Assembly (NCBI GenBank): GCA_020846005.1
Contig: JADLEQ010000085.1
Span: 1 to 64,000, forward strand
Reading direction: 5' to 3'
DNA from: Polyangiaceae bacterium
GTDB taxonomy: Bacteria > Myxococcota_A > Polyangia > Polyangiales > Polyangiaceae
Length of the DNA: 64,000 bases
The notes beneath the pieces are model-generated. The model made no database searches. It worked only from the letters and a program-made list of their open reading frames with translations, and was not told the DNA's origin. Of this stretch, positions 7,255-16,891 are shown one piece after another (the stretch's first letter is position 1; every line of letters starts with the position of its first letter). The position numbers and the translations under genes are program-made.

Positions 7255-10200
7255 TCAAGCCGTCCGGCCGAGGGCGGCCGGATCGCCCGGGGCGGGCGCC
7301 AGCGCGAGGGGCCAGGTCGACCCCGCGACGCGGCGCGCAGCCGCCGCCAGCGCGGGGCGGGTCTCGTCCGCGCGGGGACGCTCGCGCGGATCGTGTCGCA
7401 GGCAGGCGGCGAGCACCACCGCGAGGTCCGCCTGCTCCGGTCGCGTGGCCAGTCGCTCCAGGCGCTCGGGCCAGCCGTCGTGGCCGAGGTGCTGGCTCAT
7501 CAGCTCCATCTCGTCCGCCCCCTGGAACAGCTGCTGGCCGGTGAGGAGCTCGAACGCGGTGCTGGCGAAGGCGTACAGATCGGCGGCCGGCGGGCTCGCG
7601 ATGTGGCCCTCGTGCACGACGCCGAGCACCTCGGGGGCCGTGTACTCCAGCGTGCCGCACCCCGGCCGGAGCTGGCGCCCGCTCAGGCCGAAGTCCACCA
7701 GGACCGGCGTGCCCGTCTCGCGCACGATGACGTTGCTGGGCTTCACGTCGAGGTGGCCGACGCCCGCGGCGTGCATCGCCGCGAGGCCCGCCAGCATGCC
7801 GTCGAGCAGCTCGATCGCCTTCGGGATGTCGAGCGCGCGGCTCCGGAGGAGGCGCTCCGCAGACATCCCCTTGATGAGCTCCATCACGAGGATCGGCTTG
7901 GGTCGCGCGGCGAGATCGAACGTGACGAAGCGCGCCAGGTTCGCGTGGTGGGGGAGCGACAGCAGCGCCCCGGCCTCCTCGCGGAAGAGCTGGAGGAACT
8001 CATGCTCGGAGAGGCTCCGCGCGGTGCTCGGATCGTACTCCGGCACCTTGAGGGCGAAGGACTCCGCTCGCGGATCGTTGCGCTCCTCGTAGCGGCGGGC
8101 GACGAACACGCTGCTCGCGCCGCCGCCGCCCAGCGCGCGCACGACGAAGAACGCGCCGAGCGCGCGGCGCGGCAGGAGCCAGTCGGGGAGCTCGGCGCGC
8201 CGCTGCTCCAGCGGGATGACGACGACCTCGCTCGAGGGCTCGGCGGGCAGCGTCGCGAGACGGCGCAGCACGCGCGTGACCGCGAGCGCGAGCGGCTCGG
8301 GCACGTCGGCGCAGAGCTCGCCGATCGCCATCGAGGCCTGCTGCGGGCTGGGCGGGACGCCGGTCGTCACCGTCCGCTCGTAGAGGGCCGAGAGCCGCGC
8401 GACGTCCGCCACCACGGCGATGCTGCCGCCCACCTCCTCGGCGAGGACGCGGCGGCGGGCTCCAGCCGTGAGCTGCCGGAGCTGGTCGACGGCGACCTCG
8501 AGCTCGGCGAGGGGCGCGCTCCCGGAGCCGGACGTGTCGACCGTCTCGGCGAGTCCGCGCGCCGCTGCCAGCGCCTCGAGGGCTCGCCCCAGCCGCAGCA
8601 TCACCTGGCGGAGCGCCTCGCCGCGATACGAGCCGTCCGCGCCGAGGCGCTCGCTCAGCAGGGACACGCGGCGCGCCACGGGCTGCACGTCGTCGTAGCC
8701 GACGCTGCGCGGACCGGTCTCCGTGTCGTGGAGGCTCGCCTCGGCGTCTCGGGGCGGGTCGAGGAACGCCCGGTAGGCGCTCAGCGCCGCCGAGACGTCC
8801 GGGTGGGTGCTCGCCTCGCACAGCGCGCCGAAGCTCGCCCGCTCGACCACGGCCTGCGCGGCGAGGAGCACGACATCGCTGGCGTCGGCGAGCCCCTCGC
8901 GCACGGCGGCGTCGAACGAGCGCGCCAGTGTCGCGCACAGGATGCGGTGCGTCGCGGGGTCGCCGCCGTGGCTCAGCCGGGCCAGGAGCACGGAGAGCGC
9001 CCGCCGGAGCCGCGCGCGCAGCTTGCCGCCAGCGTCCTCAGCGTCGCCTCGCGCGCTCTCCACGTCCACCAGGTGGAGCAGGCAACGCAGCCGGCGCCCC
9101 CGGAGCTGCCGGTCCTCGTCGCCCCGAGGGATCAGCAGGCCGCGCTCCTCGGCGTCGAGGATGGCGCGTCCCAGCCGCTCGTGCAGGCGCTCGAGCTCGG
9201 GGACGGTGGCGTCGGCGTCACCGGGGCGGCGCGCGAGCAGCAGCAGGCTCGCGAGCCGCGGGCGCTCCAGGATGCTCTCGTCTAGATCGGCGAGCAGGGT
9301 CGTCAGGCCGTGGCTCTGCGCCGGATCGGCGGCGCGCTCGATCCGCTCGGTAGCGCGGTGCGCGAGCTCGAGCGCCTGCGTCGCGCGGTCGTGCGCGGCG
9401 CGTGCGCCGGTGGCCTCGAATTCCGCCAGCGCGCGGCGGACGTGCGCGTGGATCGAGCCGTCGTCGTGGCGCGCGCGCTCCAGGTGGCTCACCGCCTCCT
9501 CGATCGCCACCCGATCGGCCCCCGACTCGTGCTGGATACGTGGCACGAGCGCCTGTCGGAGCGTCTCCGCCGCGCGGGCGCCGAAGCTCGAGCTGGCGCA
9601 GTTGGAGAGGAGCCGCGCCAGCGACCCGGCCACGTCGGCCCGCCGCAGAGTGCTCAGCCGGTCGAGGAGCTCCTCGGCGGCGTCGGGCTCCGACTCGATC
9701 ACGCGCGGGAGTCCCCAGAGCATCGCCGCGCACAGCCCCGGATCTCGCCGCGCGAGGTCCCCCTCGAGCAGCGCGCGGCACGGCTTGCGCGCGCCCTCCG
9801 GATCGCTCGCGAGGGTCGCGACGAGCGAGACGGCGGCGCGCCGCCACTCGGTAGGAGTCAGCGCTGGGTCGAGCGCCTGGGCGATCTCGTCGGCCAGCGT
9901 CGCGTCCGCGTGCGCCAGCAGGCCGCGCGCGACCGCGGCGTGGCGCCAGACGAGCGGCTCGCGATCGGCGAGCAGGCGCTCGAACGTCGGGTGCAGCGCG
10001 CCGCGCAGCAGGCGCCCTGCGGCCGGATCGCCCTGCTGGGCCCGCATCGCCGCCTCTCGGCTCGCGCGCTCGAGGAGCAGCGCGGCCGTCCGTCGGGCCG
10101 GCAGCGCGCCGGTGGACGCCCGCACCACCCAGCGATCGGCCAGCTCGCGCCGCGAGACGAGCGCCAGCGCGAGCGGATCCGAGCTCACGGTGCTCCCGAT

Positions 10201-10635
10201 CGGGAGGTCGAGGACGAGCTCGACGCGGGCCCGCAGCGCCGGCTGATCGAGCGCCCGCCCCGTGCCGATCGCGACGCGCGCGCCGACGGCGGCGAACGTC
10301 GCCGCGGTGCCCTCGTAGAGTCGGGTGAACGCTCGTCGCGCGAGCTCGCGCCGCTCGCGTCCCGGCGGCAGCGCCACGGAGAGCTCGTACAGCGCCACCG
10401 CGGCGGGCCCGGGCGCGATCCAGTCGAGCTCGTCGCACAGCCCGGACCCGAGGGCGACGTGGACGGCGCGCACGAGCTCGGAGGGCTCCACGCCGTCGAG
10501 GGGAGGGGGCCCGGTGACGCGGACCGCCTGGCCGAGCGCCGCCACCCCCTGGCGGAACGCCGCGCGCCGCTCGGCCGGGTCCGCGAGGCGCGGGAGCGCG
10601 AGCAGCGCGTCGACCGGGTTCTGCCTGCCGCGCAT
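7255..10635 (-). CDS. Large protein with C-terminal Ser/Thr protein kinase domain
   Basis: 1126 aa. The kinase domain is at the C-terminus, from about residue 815 (Gly loop LGGGGASSVFVA, ALK lysine, catalytic HLDVKPSN, DFG, APE). The HRD arginine is replaced by Leu (HLD), a non-RD kinase, so activation-loop phosphorylation may not be needed. The first ~800 residues are helical, Ala/Arg/Glu-rich and repeat-like, suggesting HEAT/ARM-type repeats. No transmembrane helix is seen, in contrast to the usual myxobacterial layout of N-terminal kinase plus membrane span. It starts a minus-strand run with the chemoreceptor and lipoprotein; a link to chemotaxis is only positional. Confidence 0.9.
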   Translation of the reverse strand: MRGRQNPVDALLALPRLADPAERRAAFRQGVAALGQAVRVTGPPPLDGVEPSELVRAVHVALGSGLCDELDWIAPGPAAVALYELSVALPPGRERRELARRAFTRLYEGTAATFAAVGARVAIGTGRALDQPALRARVELVLDLPIGSTVSSDPLALALVSRRELADRWVVRASTGALPARRTAALLLERASREAAMRAQQGDPAAGRLLRGALHPTFERLLADREPLVWRHAAVARGLLAHADATLADEIAQALDPALTPTEWRRAAVSLVATLASDPEGARKPCRALLEGDLARRDPGLCAAMLWGLPRVIESEPDAAEELLDRLSTLRRADVAGSLARLLSNCASSSFGARAAETLRQALVPRIQHESGADRVAIEEAVSHLERARHDDGSIHAHVRRALAEFEATGARAAHDRATQALELAHRATERIERAADPAQSHGLTTLLADLDESILERPRLASLLLLARRPGDADATVPELERLHERLGRAILDAEERGLLIPRGDEDRQLRGRRLRCLLHLVDVESARGDAEDAGGKLRARLRRALSVLLARLSHGGDPATHRILCATLARSFDAAVREGLADASDVVLLAAQAVVERASFGALCEASTHPDVSAALSAYRAFLDPPRDAEASLHDTETGPRSVGYDDVQPVARRVSLLSERLGADGSYRGEALRQVMLRLGRALEALAAARGLAETVDTSGSGSAPLAELEVAVDQLRQLTAGARRRVLAEEVGGSIAVVADVARLSALYERTVTTGVPPSPQQASMAIGELCADVPEPLALAVTRVLRRLATLPAEPSSEVVVIPLEQRRAELPDWLLPRRALGAFFVVRALGGGGASSVFVARRYEERNDPRAESFALKVPEYDPSTARSLSEHEFLQLFREEAGALLSLPHHANLARFVTFDLAARPKPILVMELIKGMSAERLLRSRALDIPKAIELLDGMLAGLAAMHAAGVGHLDVKPSNVIVRETGTPVLVDFGLSGRQLRPGCGTLEYTAPEVLGVVHEGHIASPPAADLYAFASTAFELLTGQQLFQGADEMELMSQHLGHDGWPERLERLATRPEQADLAVVLAACLRHDPRERPRADETRPALAAAARRVAGSTWPLALAPAPGDPAALGRTA

Positions 10636-10800
10636 GGGACGCGCAGTCTACCGGATCCGCGCGCCCGGGCGGCGCTGGCGCGGGGGCGCGCGCTGGAACC
10701 CGGGTTCACGGCGCCCAGGCGCCCGATGGTCACGGCCGAGGGCGGCTGCGCGCCGTCGGTTGGTGTTCGGCGTTGGCCCGGTCCTTGTATGGCTGGAGCC

Positions 10801-11832
10801 ATGATGACCCGTGACGCCGGCCAGGGCCGGTCGAGGTGGACGTTGATCGTCGCCGGCTCGCTCGCGTGGCCGGCCCTGGGCGGGTGCCTGCGGGAGGACG
10901 GCGACGACGCCGAGCGTTTTCGCGACGCCATCCCCACCGCCGCGCAGATCGAGGTCGCCGGCCCCGAGGCGGGCGAGGCGACCTCGACCGCCGCGGCTGC
11001 GCGGGGCCCGCTGGCGCCGGGCGCGTGGGACGACGGCCCGTGGGCCAAGTACTACGGGCTCACGCGCGAGATCCGCGACGGTGTGAACGACGTGACGGCG
11101 ATCGTCCTCGGATCCGCGTGGGTGATCGTCCACACCGAGCCGTCGAGCCTCGGCCAGCGAGAGGCCATCTGGGGACCTTGGGCGGACTCGCTCTCGCCGG
11201 CCGAGTACCGCTTCCGGGTCACCGAGCGCGCCCCGGACGAGTACGACTACGCCCTCGAGGGCCGGAAGAAGGGGACCGCGGGGGCGTTCGTCCCGGTGCT
11301 GTCCGGACGGGGCCACGGCCGCGGCGATCCGCGACACGGGGACGGCTACTTCGAGATCGACCTGGACCGAGCCCGCGAGCTCGACCCGTTCGAGGTGCGA
11401 GAAGGGAGCGGGCGGATCCGTATCGAGCACGATCTGGACCCCCGCGTCACCCGGGAGCTGTTCGTCGGCGACCGGTGGGTGTCGGCCGAGGTGAGCCCCT
11501 CGGACTCCGAGGTGACGTGGGTGGCGGAGAGCGTGTCGAGCGAGGATGGAACGGGCACGCTGTACGTCCGCGCCCACGACGACGCGCAGGAGACGCGCCT
11601 CACGCGCCTCGAGGACATCGAGCTGGCCAGCGCCTGGCGCGGTGACGGCGCCGGACGCGCGGACGTGTCGGTGAGCGGTGGGGACGTTCCGGCCTCGGTG
11701 GGGACGGTACACGCCGTCGAGTGCTGGGGGGCGGACTTCGCCACCCGCTACTACTCCGACACGATCGAGTGGGAGCCGACGACCGGCGATCTGTCGGCGT
11801 GCGTCTTCGCCGAGCCGATCGCGCCGCGCTGA
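10801..11832 (+). CDS. Hypothetical lipoprotein
   Basis: 343 aa. A signal peptide ends in PALGGC (Cys near residue 25) followed by a short acidic stretch. The mature part reads as a secreted beta-rich protein: PWAKYYGLTREIRDGVNDV near residue 80, an acidic middle and a Trp/Tyr-rich C-terminus with a single Cys near residue 310. No family recognised. ATG 10801 is followed at once by another ATG; GGAG at 10795-10798 gives better spacing to the second. An in-frame ATG at 10789 is also possible. It is divergent from the large kinase gene across 165 bp, in which a weak TTGGTG/TTGTAT pair is the only promoter-like signal. Confidence 0.7.
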   Translation: MMTRDAGQGRSRWTLIVAGSLAWPALGGCLREDGDDAERFRDAIPTAAQIEVAGPEAGEATSTAAAARGPLAPGAWDDGPWAKYYGLTREIRDGVNDVTAIVLGSAWVIVHTEPSSLGQREAIWGPWADSLSPAEYRFRVTERAPDEYDYALEGRKKGTAGAFVPVLSGRGHGRGDPRHGDGYFEIDLDRARELDPFEVREGSGRIRIEHDLDPRVTRELFVGDRWVSAEVSPSDSEVTWVAESVSSEDGTGTLYVRAHDDAQETRLTRLEDIELASAWRGDGAGRADVSVSGGDVPASVGTVHAVECWGADFATRYYSDTIEWEPTTGDLSACVFAEPIAPR

Positions 11833-11891
11833 GGCGCGGAGCGCGGGCACCTCGCCGCCTCGCGCGCGGCCAGTGGTAACGTGTGCGGCCG

Positions 11892-13505
11892 ATGAACCCC
11901 GCGCCCCAGAACGAGCCCGTGCTCGCGTACGCCCCCGGATCGCCCGAGCGCGCCGCGCTGCGCGTCGAGCTCGCGCGCCAGTCCGGCGCGGTCGTCCAGG
12001 TGCCGATGCGGATCGGCGACGACTCGCTCTTCACGGACGACGGCGCCGCGATCCGTGCCCCGCACCGGCACGCGCTCGTCCTCGCCACCCACCCGCTGGC
12101 GCGCCCGGAGGACGTCCGCCGCGCGGTCCAGGCGGCGGAGCGCGCGCGTCCGGACTGGGCGGCGCTGCCGCAGGCGGCGCGGTCGCGGATCTTCCAGCGC
12201 GCCGCGGAGCTCCTCGCGGGGCCGTGGCGGCAGCGGCTCAACGCCGCCACGATGCTCGGCCAGAGCAAGACCCCGCGCGAGGCGGAGATCGACGCGGCCT
12301 GCGAGCTCGCCGACTTCTTCCGCTTCAACGCCTGGTTCGCGGAGCGGCTGATGGACGAACAGCCGAGCTCGCCGCCGGGCGCCCGCAATTGGCTGGAGGC
12401 GCGCCCGCTCGACGGCTTCGTCTACGCGGTGACGCCCTTCAACTTCACCGCCATCGCCGGCAACCTCCCGGCGGCGCCCGCGTTGCTCGGGAACACCGTG
12501 GTGTGGAAGCCGTCGCCGCTCGCCGTGCTCTCCGCGCACCACGTGATGGAGCTGCTCCGCGAGGCCGGGCTCCCGCCAGGAGTCGTGAACCTGGTGATCG
12601 GTGACGCGGAGCTGGTGACGACCGAGGTGCTCGAGAGCCGGGAGTTCGGCGGGCTGCACTTCACGGGGTCGGGCTCGGTGTTCCGCTCGCTCTGGCAGCG
12701 GATCGCCGAAGGCCTGCCCCGCTACCGTTGCTACCCGCGGATCGTGGGGGAGGCCGGCGGCAAGGATTTCGTCCTCGCGCACCCGTCGGCCGATCTCGAG
12801 GCGCTCACCGTGGCGCTCGTGCGCGGGGCGTTCGAGTATCAGGGGCAGAAATGCTCGGCGGCCAGCCGCGCGTACGTCCCGCGGTCGCTGTGGCCCCGGC
12901 TCGAGGAGCGCCTCCGCGCGGTGATCGCCGAGCTGACGGTCGGCGACCCGACGGACTTCCGGAGCTTCCTCGGCGCGGTCATCGGTCGCGCCGCGTGGGA
13001 GCGGGTCCGTCGCTGTCAGGAGCTCGCGGCGACCGACGCCGGCTGCCGCGTCGTTGCCGGGGGCGGCGGGTCCGACGCCGAGGGATGGTTCGTCGACCCG
13101 ACCGTCGTGGAGGTCGGTGATCCGCGACACGCGCTCCTGCGCGAGGAGATCTTCGGCCCGATCCTCTCGGTGTTCGTGTACGAGGACGCGCGGCTCGACG
13201 AGGCGGTCGCGCTGGTGGACGAGGCCGATCTCGCCCTGACGGGCGCGATCTTCGCGGAGGACCGGCTGGCGCTCGAGCGCCTCGCGGGGCGGCTGCGTGG
13301 AGCGGCCGGCAACCTGTACCTGAACGACAAGCCCACCGGGGCCGTCGTCGGCCAACAGCCCTTCGGCGGCGGCAGGCTCTCCGGCACGAACGACAAGGCC
13401 GGCAGCGCGTGGAACCTCACGCGCTGGGTGAGTCCGCGCGCCGTCAAGGAGACCTTCGTCTCCCCACGGGACTGGCGTTACCCGTACCTGGTGCCCGGCG
13501 ACTGA
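11892..13505 (+). CDS. pruA: L-glutamate gamma-semialdehyde (P5C) dehydrogenase
   Basis: 537 aa aldehyde dehydrogenase that oxidises glutamate-5-semialdehyde to glutamate with NAD+, the second step of proline breakdown. The sequence matches the ALDH4A1-like stand-alone type rather than the PutA-fused type: MLGQSKTPREAEIDAACEL, the FNFTAIAGNLPAAPALLGN segment, and the catalytic Cys321 in GQKCSAASRAY, then EIFGPILSVFVY and the C-terminal PFGGGRLSGTNDKAG. Length is normal for the group. No proline dehydrogenase gene is beside it. ATG 11892 was preferred to an in-frame GTG at 11883. A strong 13-bp hairpin begins inside its stop codon. Confidence 0.93.
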   Translation: MNPAPQNEPVLAYAPGSPERAALRVELARQSGAVVQVPMRIGDDSLFTDDGAAIRAPHRHALVLATHPLARPEDVRRAVQAAERARPDWAALPQAARSRIFQRAAELLAGPWRQRLNAATMLGQSKTPREAEIDAACELADFFRFNAWFAERLMDEQPSSPPGARNWLEARPLDGFVYAVTPFNFTAIAGNLPAAPALLGNTVVWKPSPLAVLSAHHVMELLREAGLPPGVVNLVIGDAELVTTEVLESREFGGLHFTGSGSVFRSLWQRIAEGLPRYRCYPRIVGEAGGKDFVLAHPSADLEALTVALVRGAFEYQGQKCSAASRAYVPRSLWPRLEERLRAVIAELTVGDPTDFRSFLGAVIGRAAWERVRRCQELAATDAGCRVVAGGGGSDAEGWFVDPTVVEVGDPRHALLREEIFGPILSVFVYEDARLDEAVALVDEADLALTGAIFAEDRLALERLAGRLRGAAGNLYLNDKPTGAVVGQQPFGGGRLSGTNDKAGSAWNLTRWVSPRAVKETFVSPRDWRYPYLVPGD

Positions 13506-13541
13506 CGCCCGCGGCGCGCGCGCGCGCCCGCCGCGGGCGTC
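13504..13541. terminator. Bidirectional hairpin terminator, 13-bp perfect stem
   Basis: GACGCCCGCGGCG at 13504-13516 and its exact reverse complement at 13529-13541 enclose a 12-nt CG-repeat loop. It separates two convergent genes and overlaps the pruA stop codon. No T-tract follows on either strand, which is usual in such GC-rich genomes. Confidence 0.65.
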
Positions 13542-13560
13542 GCGCGCCCTGGCGCGAGGC

Positions 13561-14880
13561 TCACGGCCCGACGTGGCTCGGGTTGCCGGCGATCACGTCG
13601 GACACCCAGCTCACGAGCGACGTGCCGGCGGCCGACGTCGTGTAGAACCCGCCCCCACCCAGGTAGGTGTGCGTGGAACCGTTGATGTAGAAGGTCCCGA
13701 CGTTCGAGTACCCGGCCCACAGCGACCCACGGAGCTCATCGAGTCCCTGCGCGAACATCGTCGCGGACATGGGGAGCGCGAAGGCCGGGCAGTTGTTCTG
13801 GCCGAACCCGTAGAAGAACGTGATGACGCTGTCCGCGCGGCTCGAGATGAGCGACACCGTCCTGTTGCCGTACGAGGCGAGGAACTTCGCGAAGTCGCCG
13901 AGGAAGTCGTTCTGCTTCGGGCAGGCCGGGCCGCAGTCGGCGATGATCGTCTGATCGAGCCCCCACGTCGTGCGGAACTTCTCCTGCAGGCACTCGCTCA
14001 CGTACGTCTTGCTCATCGGCGGGCCGGAGTCGTCGATCAGCGTCACCGGGATGCTGCCGAAGATGCGCTGCGTCTGCGGGAAGTTCGCCGCCGCGCCGAA
14101 GCCGCCCGCGCTCACGCCGGTGAGCAGCACCTGCGCGGCGCTCGGGAAGGTCGCGGCGACGCGGAGCAGGAACTTCGTCATGTTCGTGTAGCCGACGAAC
14201 TGGTTCGTCCCCGAGATCCCCGGGATCCCGCTGGCGTCGGGGCGCGCGCCGGCGTGCACGTCGCCGGTGCAGTACGGGACGTAGACGTGGCTCCAGTCCT
14301 TCACCGGGTTCTCGTTCTTCGACTGGTCGAAGACGCCGCGCGTGCCGCCGTTGTCCTTCCACGCGTCGAACTGGCTGGAGCCGAACGAGCTCGGGTTGGT
14401 CCCGCACGTGATGCCGTTGAAGCACGCGCCGCCGCCCTCGAGGAAGATCATCACCTTGTCCGAGGACGGGTTGATCCGAATGCCGAAGCCCGTCTCCGAG
14501 CCGTTTCGGCAGCGCGCCGTCGGATCGGGTACCCACGTCCACTCGTTGTCGGGCGCCGTGACGGGGACGCCGCCACCGACGCCGCCGCCGCCGCCCGTGC
14601 CGGCGGCGCCGCTGGTGCCGCCGGTTCCACCTCCGCTGGTGCCGCCGGAGCCGGCGCCGCTCGCCCCGCCCGCGCCCGAGGCGCCGGCCGCGCCGGCGCC
14701 CGCCGCGCTGCCGCCCGCCCCGGACGAGCCGCCGCCCGTGCCCGCCGCGCCTCCCGTGGCGGCGCCGCCGCCGCCGTCCGTCCCGCCCCCGGCGAGATCG
14801 TCGCCGTCCGAGCCGCCGCATGCCGCTGCGAGCAGCGCCGCCCCGCCGATGAGCCCCAAGCGTCGAAGAGTTGCCACCAT
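13561..14880 (-). CDS. Pectinacetylesterase-family lipoprotein
   Basis: 439 aa. The signal peptide ends ALLAAAC-G-G (Cys near residue 21), then a very long Gly/Ala/Ser/Thr low-complexity linker (about residues 25-100) leads to an alpha/beta-hydrolase domain of the pectinacetylesterase (Notum-like) family. Visible elements are FLEGGGACFN (oxyanion region), the nucleophile in GVSAGGFG, an Asp in SSRADSVITFF and a His in NGSTHTYLGG, which together form the expected Ser-Asp-His triad. Several paired Cys suggest disulfides. It probably removes acyl groups from an external polysaccharide or lipid; the substrate cannot be read from sequence. Confidence 0.85.
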   Translation of the reverse strand: MVATLRRLGLIGGAALLAAACGGSDGDDLAGGGTDGGGGAATGGAAGTGGGSSGAGGSAAGAGAAGASGAGGASGAGSGGTSGGGTGGTSGAAGTGGGGGVGGGVPVTAPDNEWTWVPDPTARCRNGSETGFGIRINPSSDKVMIFLEGGGACFNGITCGTNPSSFGSSQFDAWKDNGGTRGVFDQSKNENPVKDWSHVYVPYCTGDVHAGARPDASGIPGISGTNQFVGYTNMTKFLLRVAATFPSAAQVLLTGVSAGGFGAAANFPQTQRIFGSIPVTLIDDSGPPMSKTYVSECLQEKFRTTWGLDQTIIADCGPACPKQNDFLGDFAKFLASYGNRTVSLISSRADSVITFFYGFGQNNCPAFALPMSATMFAQGLDELRGSLWAGYSNVGTFYINGSTHTYLGGGGFYTTSAAGTSLVSWVSDVIAGNPSHVGP

Positions 14881-15086
14881 GCCGGCACTCTACCGGCTCG
14901 CGGCGCGGCCGACCACGGGAAAAGTGCGGCCGGCCGGTGGATTCCAGGAACCCAGCGGGGCTCCGGATCCGATGACATCACAAACCTCCGCTCTCGCGCG
15001 AGGCGTGACGTTCGTCGCCGCTCCGGAGGTGCGCGGTCGCGCCCCTCGCCGCTGCCGCGCGCGCTTCGGCTACGCTGCCTCCCGGC

Positions 15087-16364
15087 ATGGCTACCGTCCG
15101 CCCTCTGCGCGGCCTCCGCTACGCGGCGGCCGCAGGTCCCCTCTCCGCGCTGCTCGCGCCCCCGTACGACGTGCTCTCCGCCGAAGATCGCGACCGCCTC
15201 GCCGCGCGCGATCCGAGGAACATCGTCCACGTGACGCTCCCTCGCGCGCCGGGCGCGCCCGGCGACGAGCTCGCGCCGTACCGGGCAGGGGCATCGACGC
15301 TCGACGCCTGGCGGCGCTCGGGCGCCCTCGTGCGAGACGAGCGGCCGGCCCTGTACCGCTACGTGCAGCGCTTCACCGTGCCGGGGACCGACGACCGGCG
15401 GGAGCGGGTCAGCCTGATCGCGCTGCTCCGGGTCGAGCCGTACGACCGCGGCGTGGTGCTCCCGCACGAGCGGACCTTCCCCAAGCACAAGGCCGACCGC
15501 CGCCGGCTGCTCGAGGCGACGCGCACGCACGTCGAGTGCATCTACGGCCTGTACGAGGATGACGCTGGCGAGGTGCAGGCGCGGGTCGCCGCCGCGCCCG
15601 CGTCGTGCTGCGTGCGGGCGACGACCGAGGACGGCCTCGAGCACGCGCTCGACGTGATCGACGACCCGGGCGTTACGGCGGCCTTGGTCGAGGCGCTCGG
15701 TCCCCGCCGGGTGTGGATCGCCGATGGCCACCACCGCTACGAGACGGCGCTCGCGTTCCGCGAGGAGGTCGGTGCGCGCGCGCAGCCGATCGCGGAGGAC
15801 TACGTGCTCATGGCGCTCGGCTCGATGAGCGATCCGGGGCTCGTGCTGCTACCCACGCACCGCGTCCTGCAGTCGCTCCCGCTCGCGCACGAGGAGATCC
15901 GCGCGCGCCTCTCCGAGCACCTGGCGCTGAGCGAGGTCCCCGCCGCGGAGCTGCCGGGCCGGCTCGCCGCGGTGCGCGATCCGGCGCGCGCGTTCGGGGT
16001 GGTGCTGCCCGGGGTCGCGTGGCTCGGGGCGGTGCGCGACGTCGACCGGGCCGTGGCCGCGCTCGGAGACGTGGGGAGCCTCGCCCTCCGGTCCCTCGAC
16101 GTCTCGATCCTGCACGGGCTGCTGCTGGAGCGCGCGCTCGGCGTGCAGGGCCTCGAGTCGATCGCGTACACGCGGGACGCCGCTGACGCGCTCGCCCGCG
16201 TCGCGGGGGGAGCCGCGGCGGCCTTCCTCATGAACCCGCCCACGGTGGACGACATGCGCCGGATCGCGCTCGGCGGCGAGCGCATGCCGCAGAAGAGCAC
16301 CTACTACCACCCGAAGATCACGAGCGGGCTCGTGCTCTGGGCGCTCGCGGACCTCGACGGCTGA
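15087..16364 (+). CDS. DUF1015 family protein
   Basis: 425 aa, the usual length for this family of unknown function. Recognised by the start (VRPLRGLRYAAA then APPYDVLS), the central IADGHHRYETALAFREE and the C-terminal YYHPKITSGLVLWALAD. DUF1015 proteins are cytoplasmic, widespread, and not biochemically defined in anything I can cite. The gene stands alone, 206 bp after the divergent pectinacetylesterase gene and convergent with a small lipoprotein gene. Confidence 0.9.
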   Translation: MATVRPLRGLRYAAAAGPLSALLAPPYDVLSAEDRDRLAARDPRNIVHVTLPRAPGAPGDELAPYRAGASTLDAWRRSGALVRDERPALYRYVQRFTVPGTDDRRERVSLIALLRVEPYDRGVVLPHERTFPKHKADRRRLLEATRTHVECIYGLYEDDAGEVQARVAAAPASCCVRATTEDGLEHALDVIDDPGVTAALVEALGPRRVWIADGHHRYETALAFREEVGARAQPIAEDYVLMALGSMSDPGLVLLPTHRVLQSLPLAHEEIRARLSEHLALSEVPAAELPGRLAAVRDPARAFGVVLPGVAWLGAVRDVDRAVAALGDVGSLALRSLDVSILHGLLLERALGVQGLESIAYTRDAADALARVAGGAAAAFLMNPPTVDDMRRIALGGERMPQKSTYYHPKITSGLVLWALADLDG

Positions 16365-16386
16365 GCCCTCGACGGCTGGGCGCGGT

Positions 16387-16401
16387 CCGCGCGCAGCGCG
16401 G
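16387..16401. terminator. Short hairpin between convergent genes
   Basis: CCGCGC (16387-16392), loop GCA, GCGCGG (16396-16401): a perfect 6-bp stem with a 3-nt loop in the 52-bp gap between the DUF1015 gene and the small lipoprotein gene. No T-tract. Confidence 0.4.
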
Positions 16402-16416
16402 CGTGGCGTGGGGCGT

Positions 16417-16833
16417 CTACTGCGCCGTCAAGGTCATCCCGAGCCGGTTCGAGTCGTGCCCCTCGGTGTCGCCGACCCACAGCTCGAGCGGGTACGCGCC
16501 CGGTGCCTGGACGGTCAAGGTGAGGGTGAACATCGCGGTGCCCTCGGTGATGCCGCCGGTGCCCGCCAGCGGCCCCTCGATGAGCGGCGCCGCCTGCCCG
16601 GCCGGGTTCCGAAGCTCGATCTTCAGCGTGGACACGTCGCCGGTCGGGTCGGAGAAGTCGACGCTCCCCTGGAGCTCCGCCTGCTGGGCCACCGGGACGG
16701 TCGCCGGCGCGAGCTGGAGGTTGGTGATGACCGGCGCGTTGGAGGGCGCCGGCGACCCCTCGTCGTCGCCGCCGCAGGCGACGGTGAGCAGGAGGGCGGC
16801 GGCGCACGGGACGAGGGGAGGGAGGAGACGCAT
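16417..16833 (-). CDS. Small Ig-like lipoprotein, hypothetical
   Basis: 138 aa from ATG 16833, chosen because the signal peptide (MRLLPPLVPCAAALLLTVAC) then starts at residue 1; the frame is open upstream but lacks a signal there. After Cys20 comes G-G-D-D-E and a single beta-sandwich-like domain: APVITNLQLAPATVPVAQ, then DFSDPTGDVSTLKIELRN, ending GAYPLELWVGDTEGHDSN. This pattern (fluid beta-strands with D-x-x-G-D and a final SN-R/L) is common in extracellular Ig/cadherin-like domains of myxobacteria. Function unknown. Divergent from the radical SAM gene (58 bp). Confidence 0.75.
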   Translation of the reverse strand: MRLLPPLVPCAAALLLTVACGGDDEGSPAPSNAPVITNLQLAPATVPVAQQAELQGSVDFSDPTGDVSTLKIELRNPAGQAAPLIEGPLAGTGGITEGTAMFTLTLTVQAPGAYPLELWVGDTEGHDSNRLGMTLTAQ

Positions 16834-16891
16834 CGCGGGCAGCCTACCACGCGCGGTTGCGGGCCCGGCCGCCGGGTGCCATGAACTGGGC

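Noticed and set aside
5394-7544. A 716-codon plus-strand open frame opposite the chemoreceptor
   Set aside because: It is antisense to a clear MCP gene, is Arg/Glu/Asp/Leu-rich with no family, and such shadows are common in GC-rich DNA.
9310-10800. Upstream extension of the lipoprotein frame, antisense to the large kinase gene
   Set aside because: The signal peptide and lipobox start at 10801; the upstream part has shadow-type composition.
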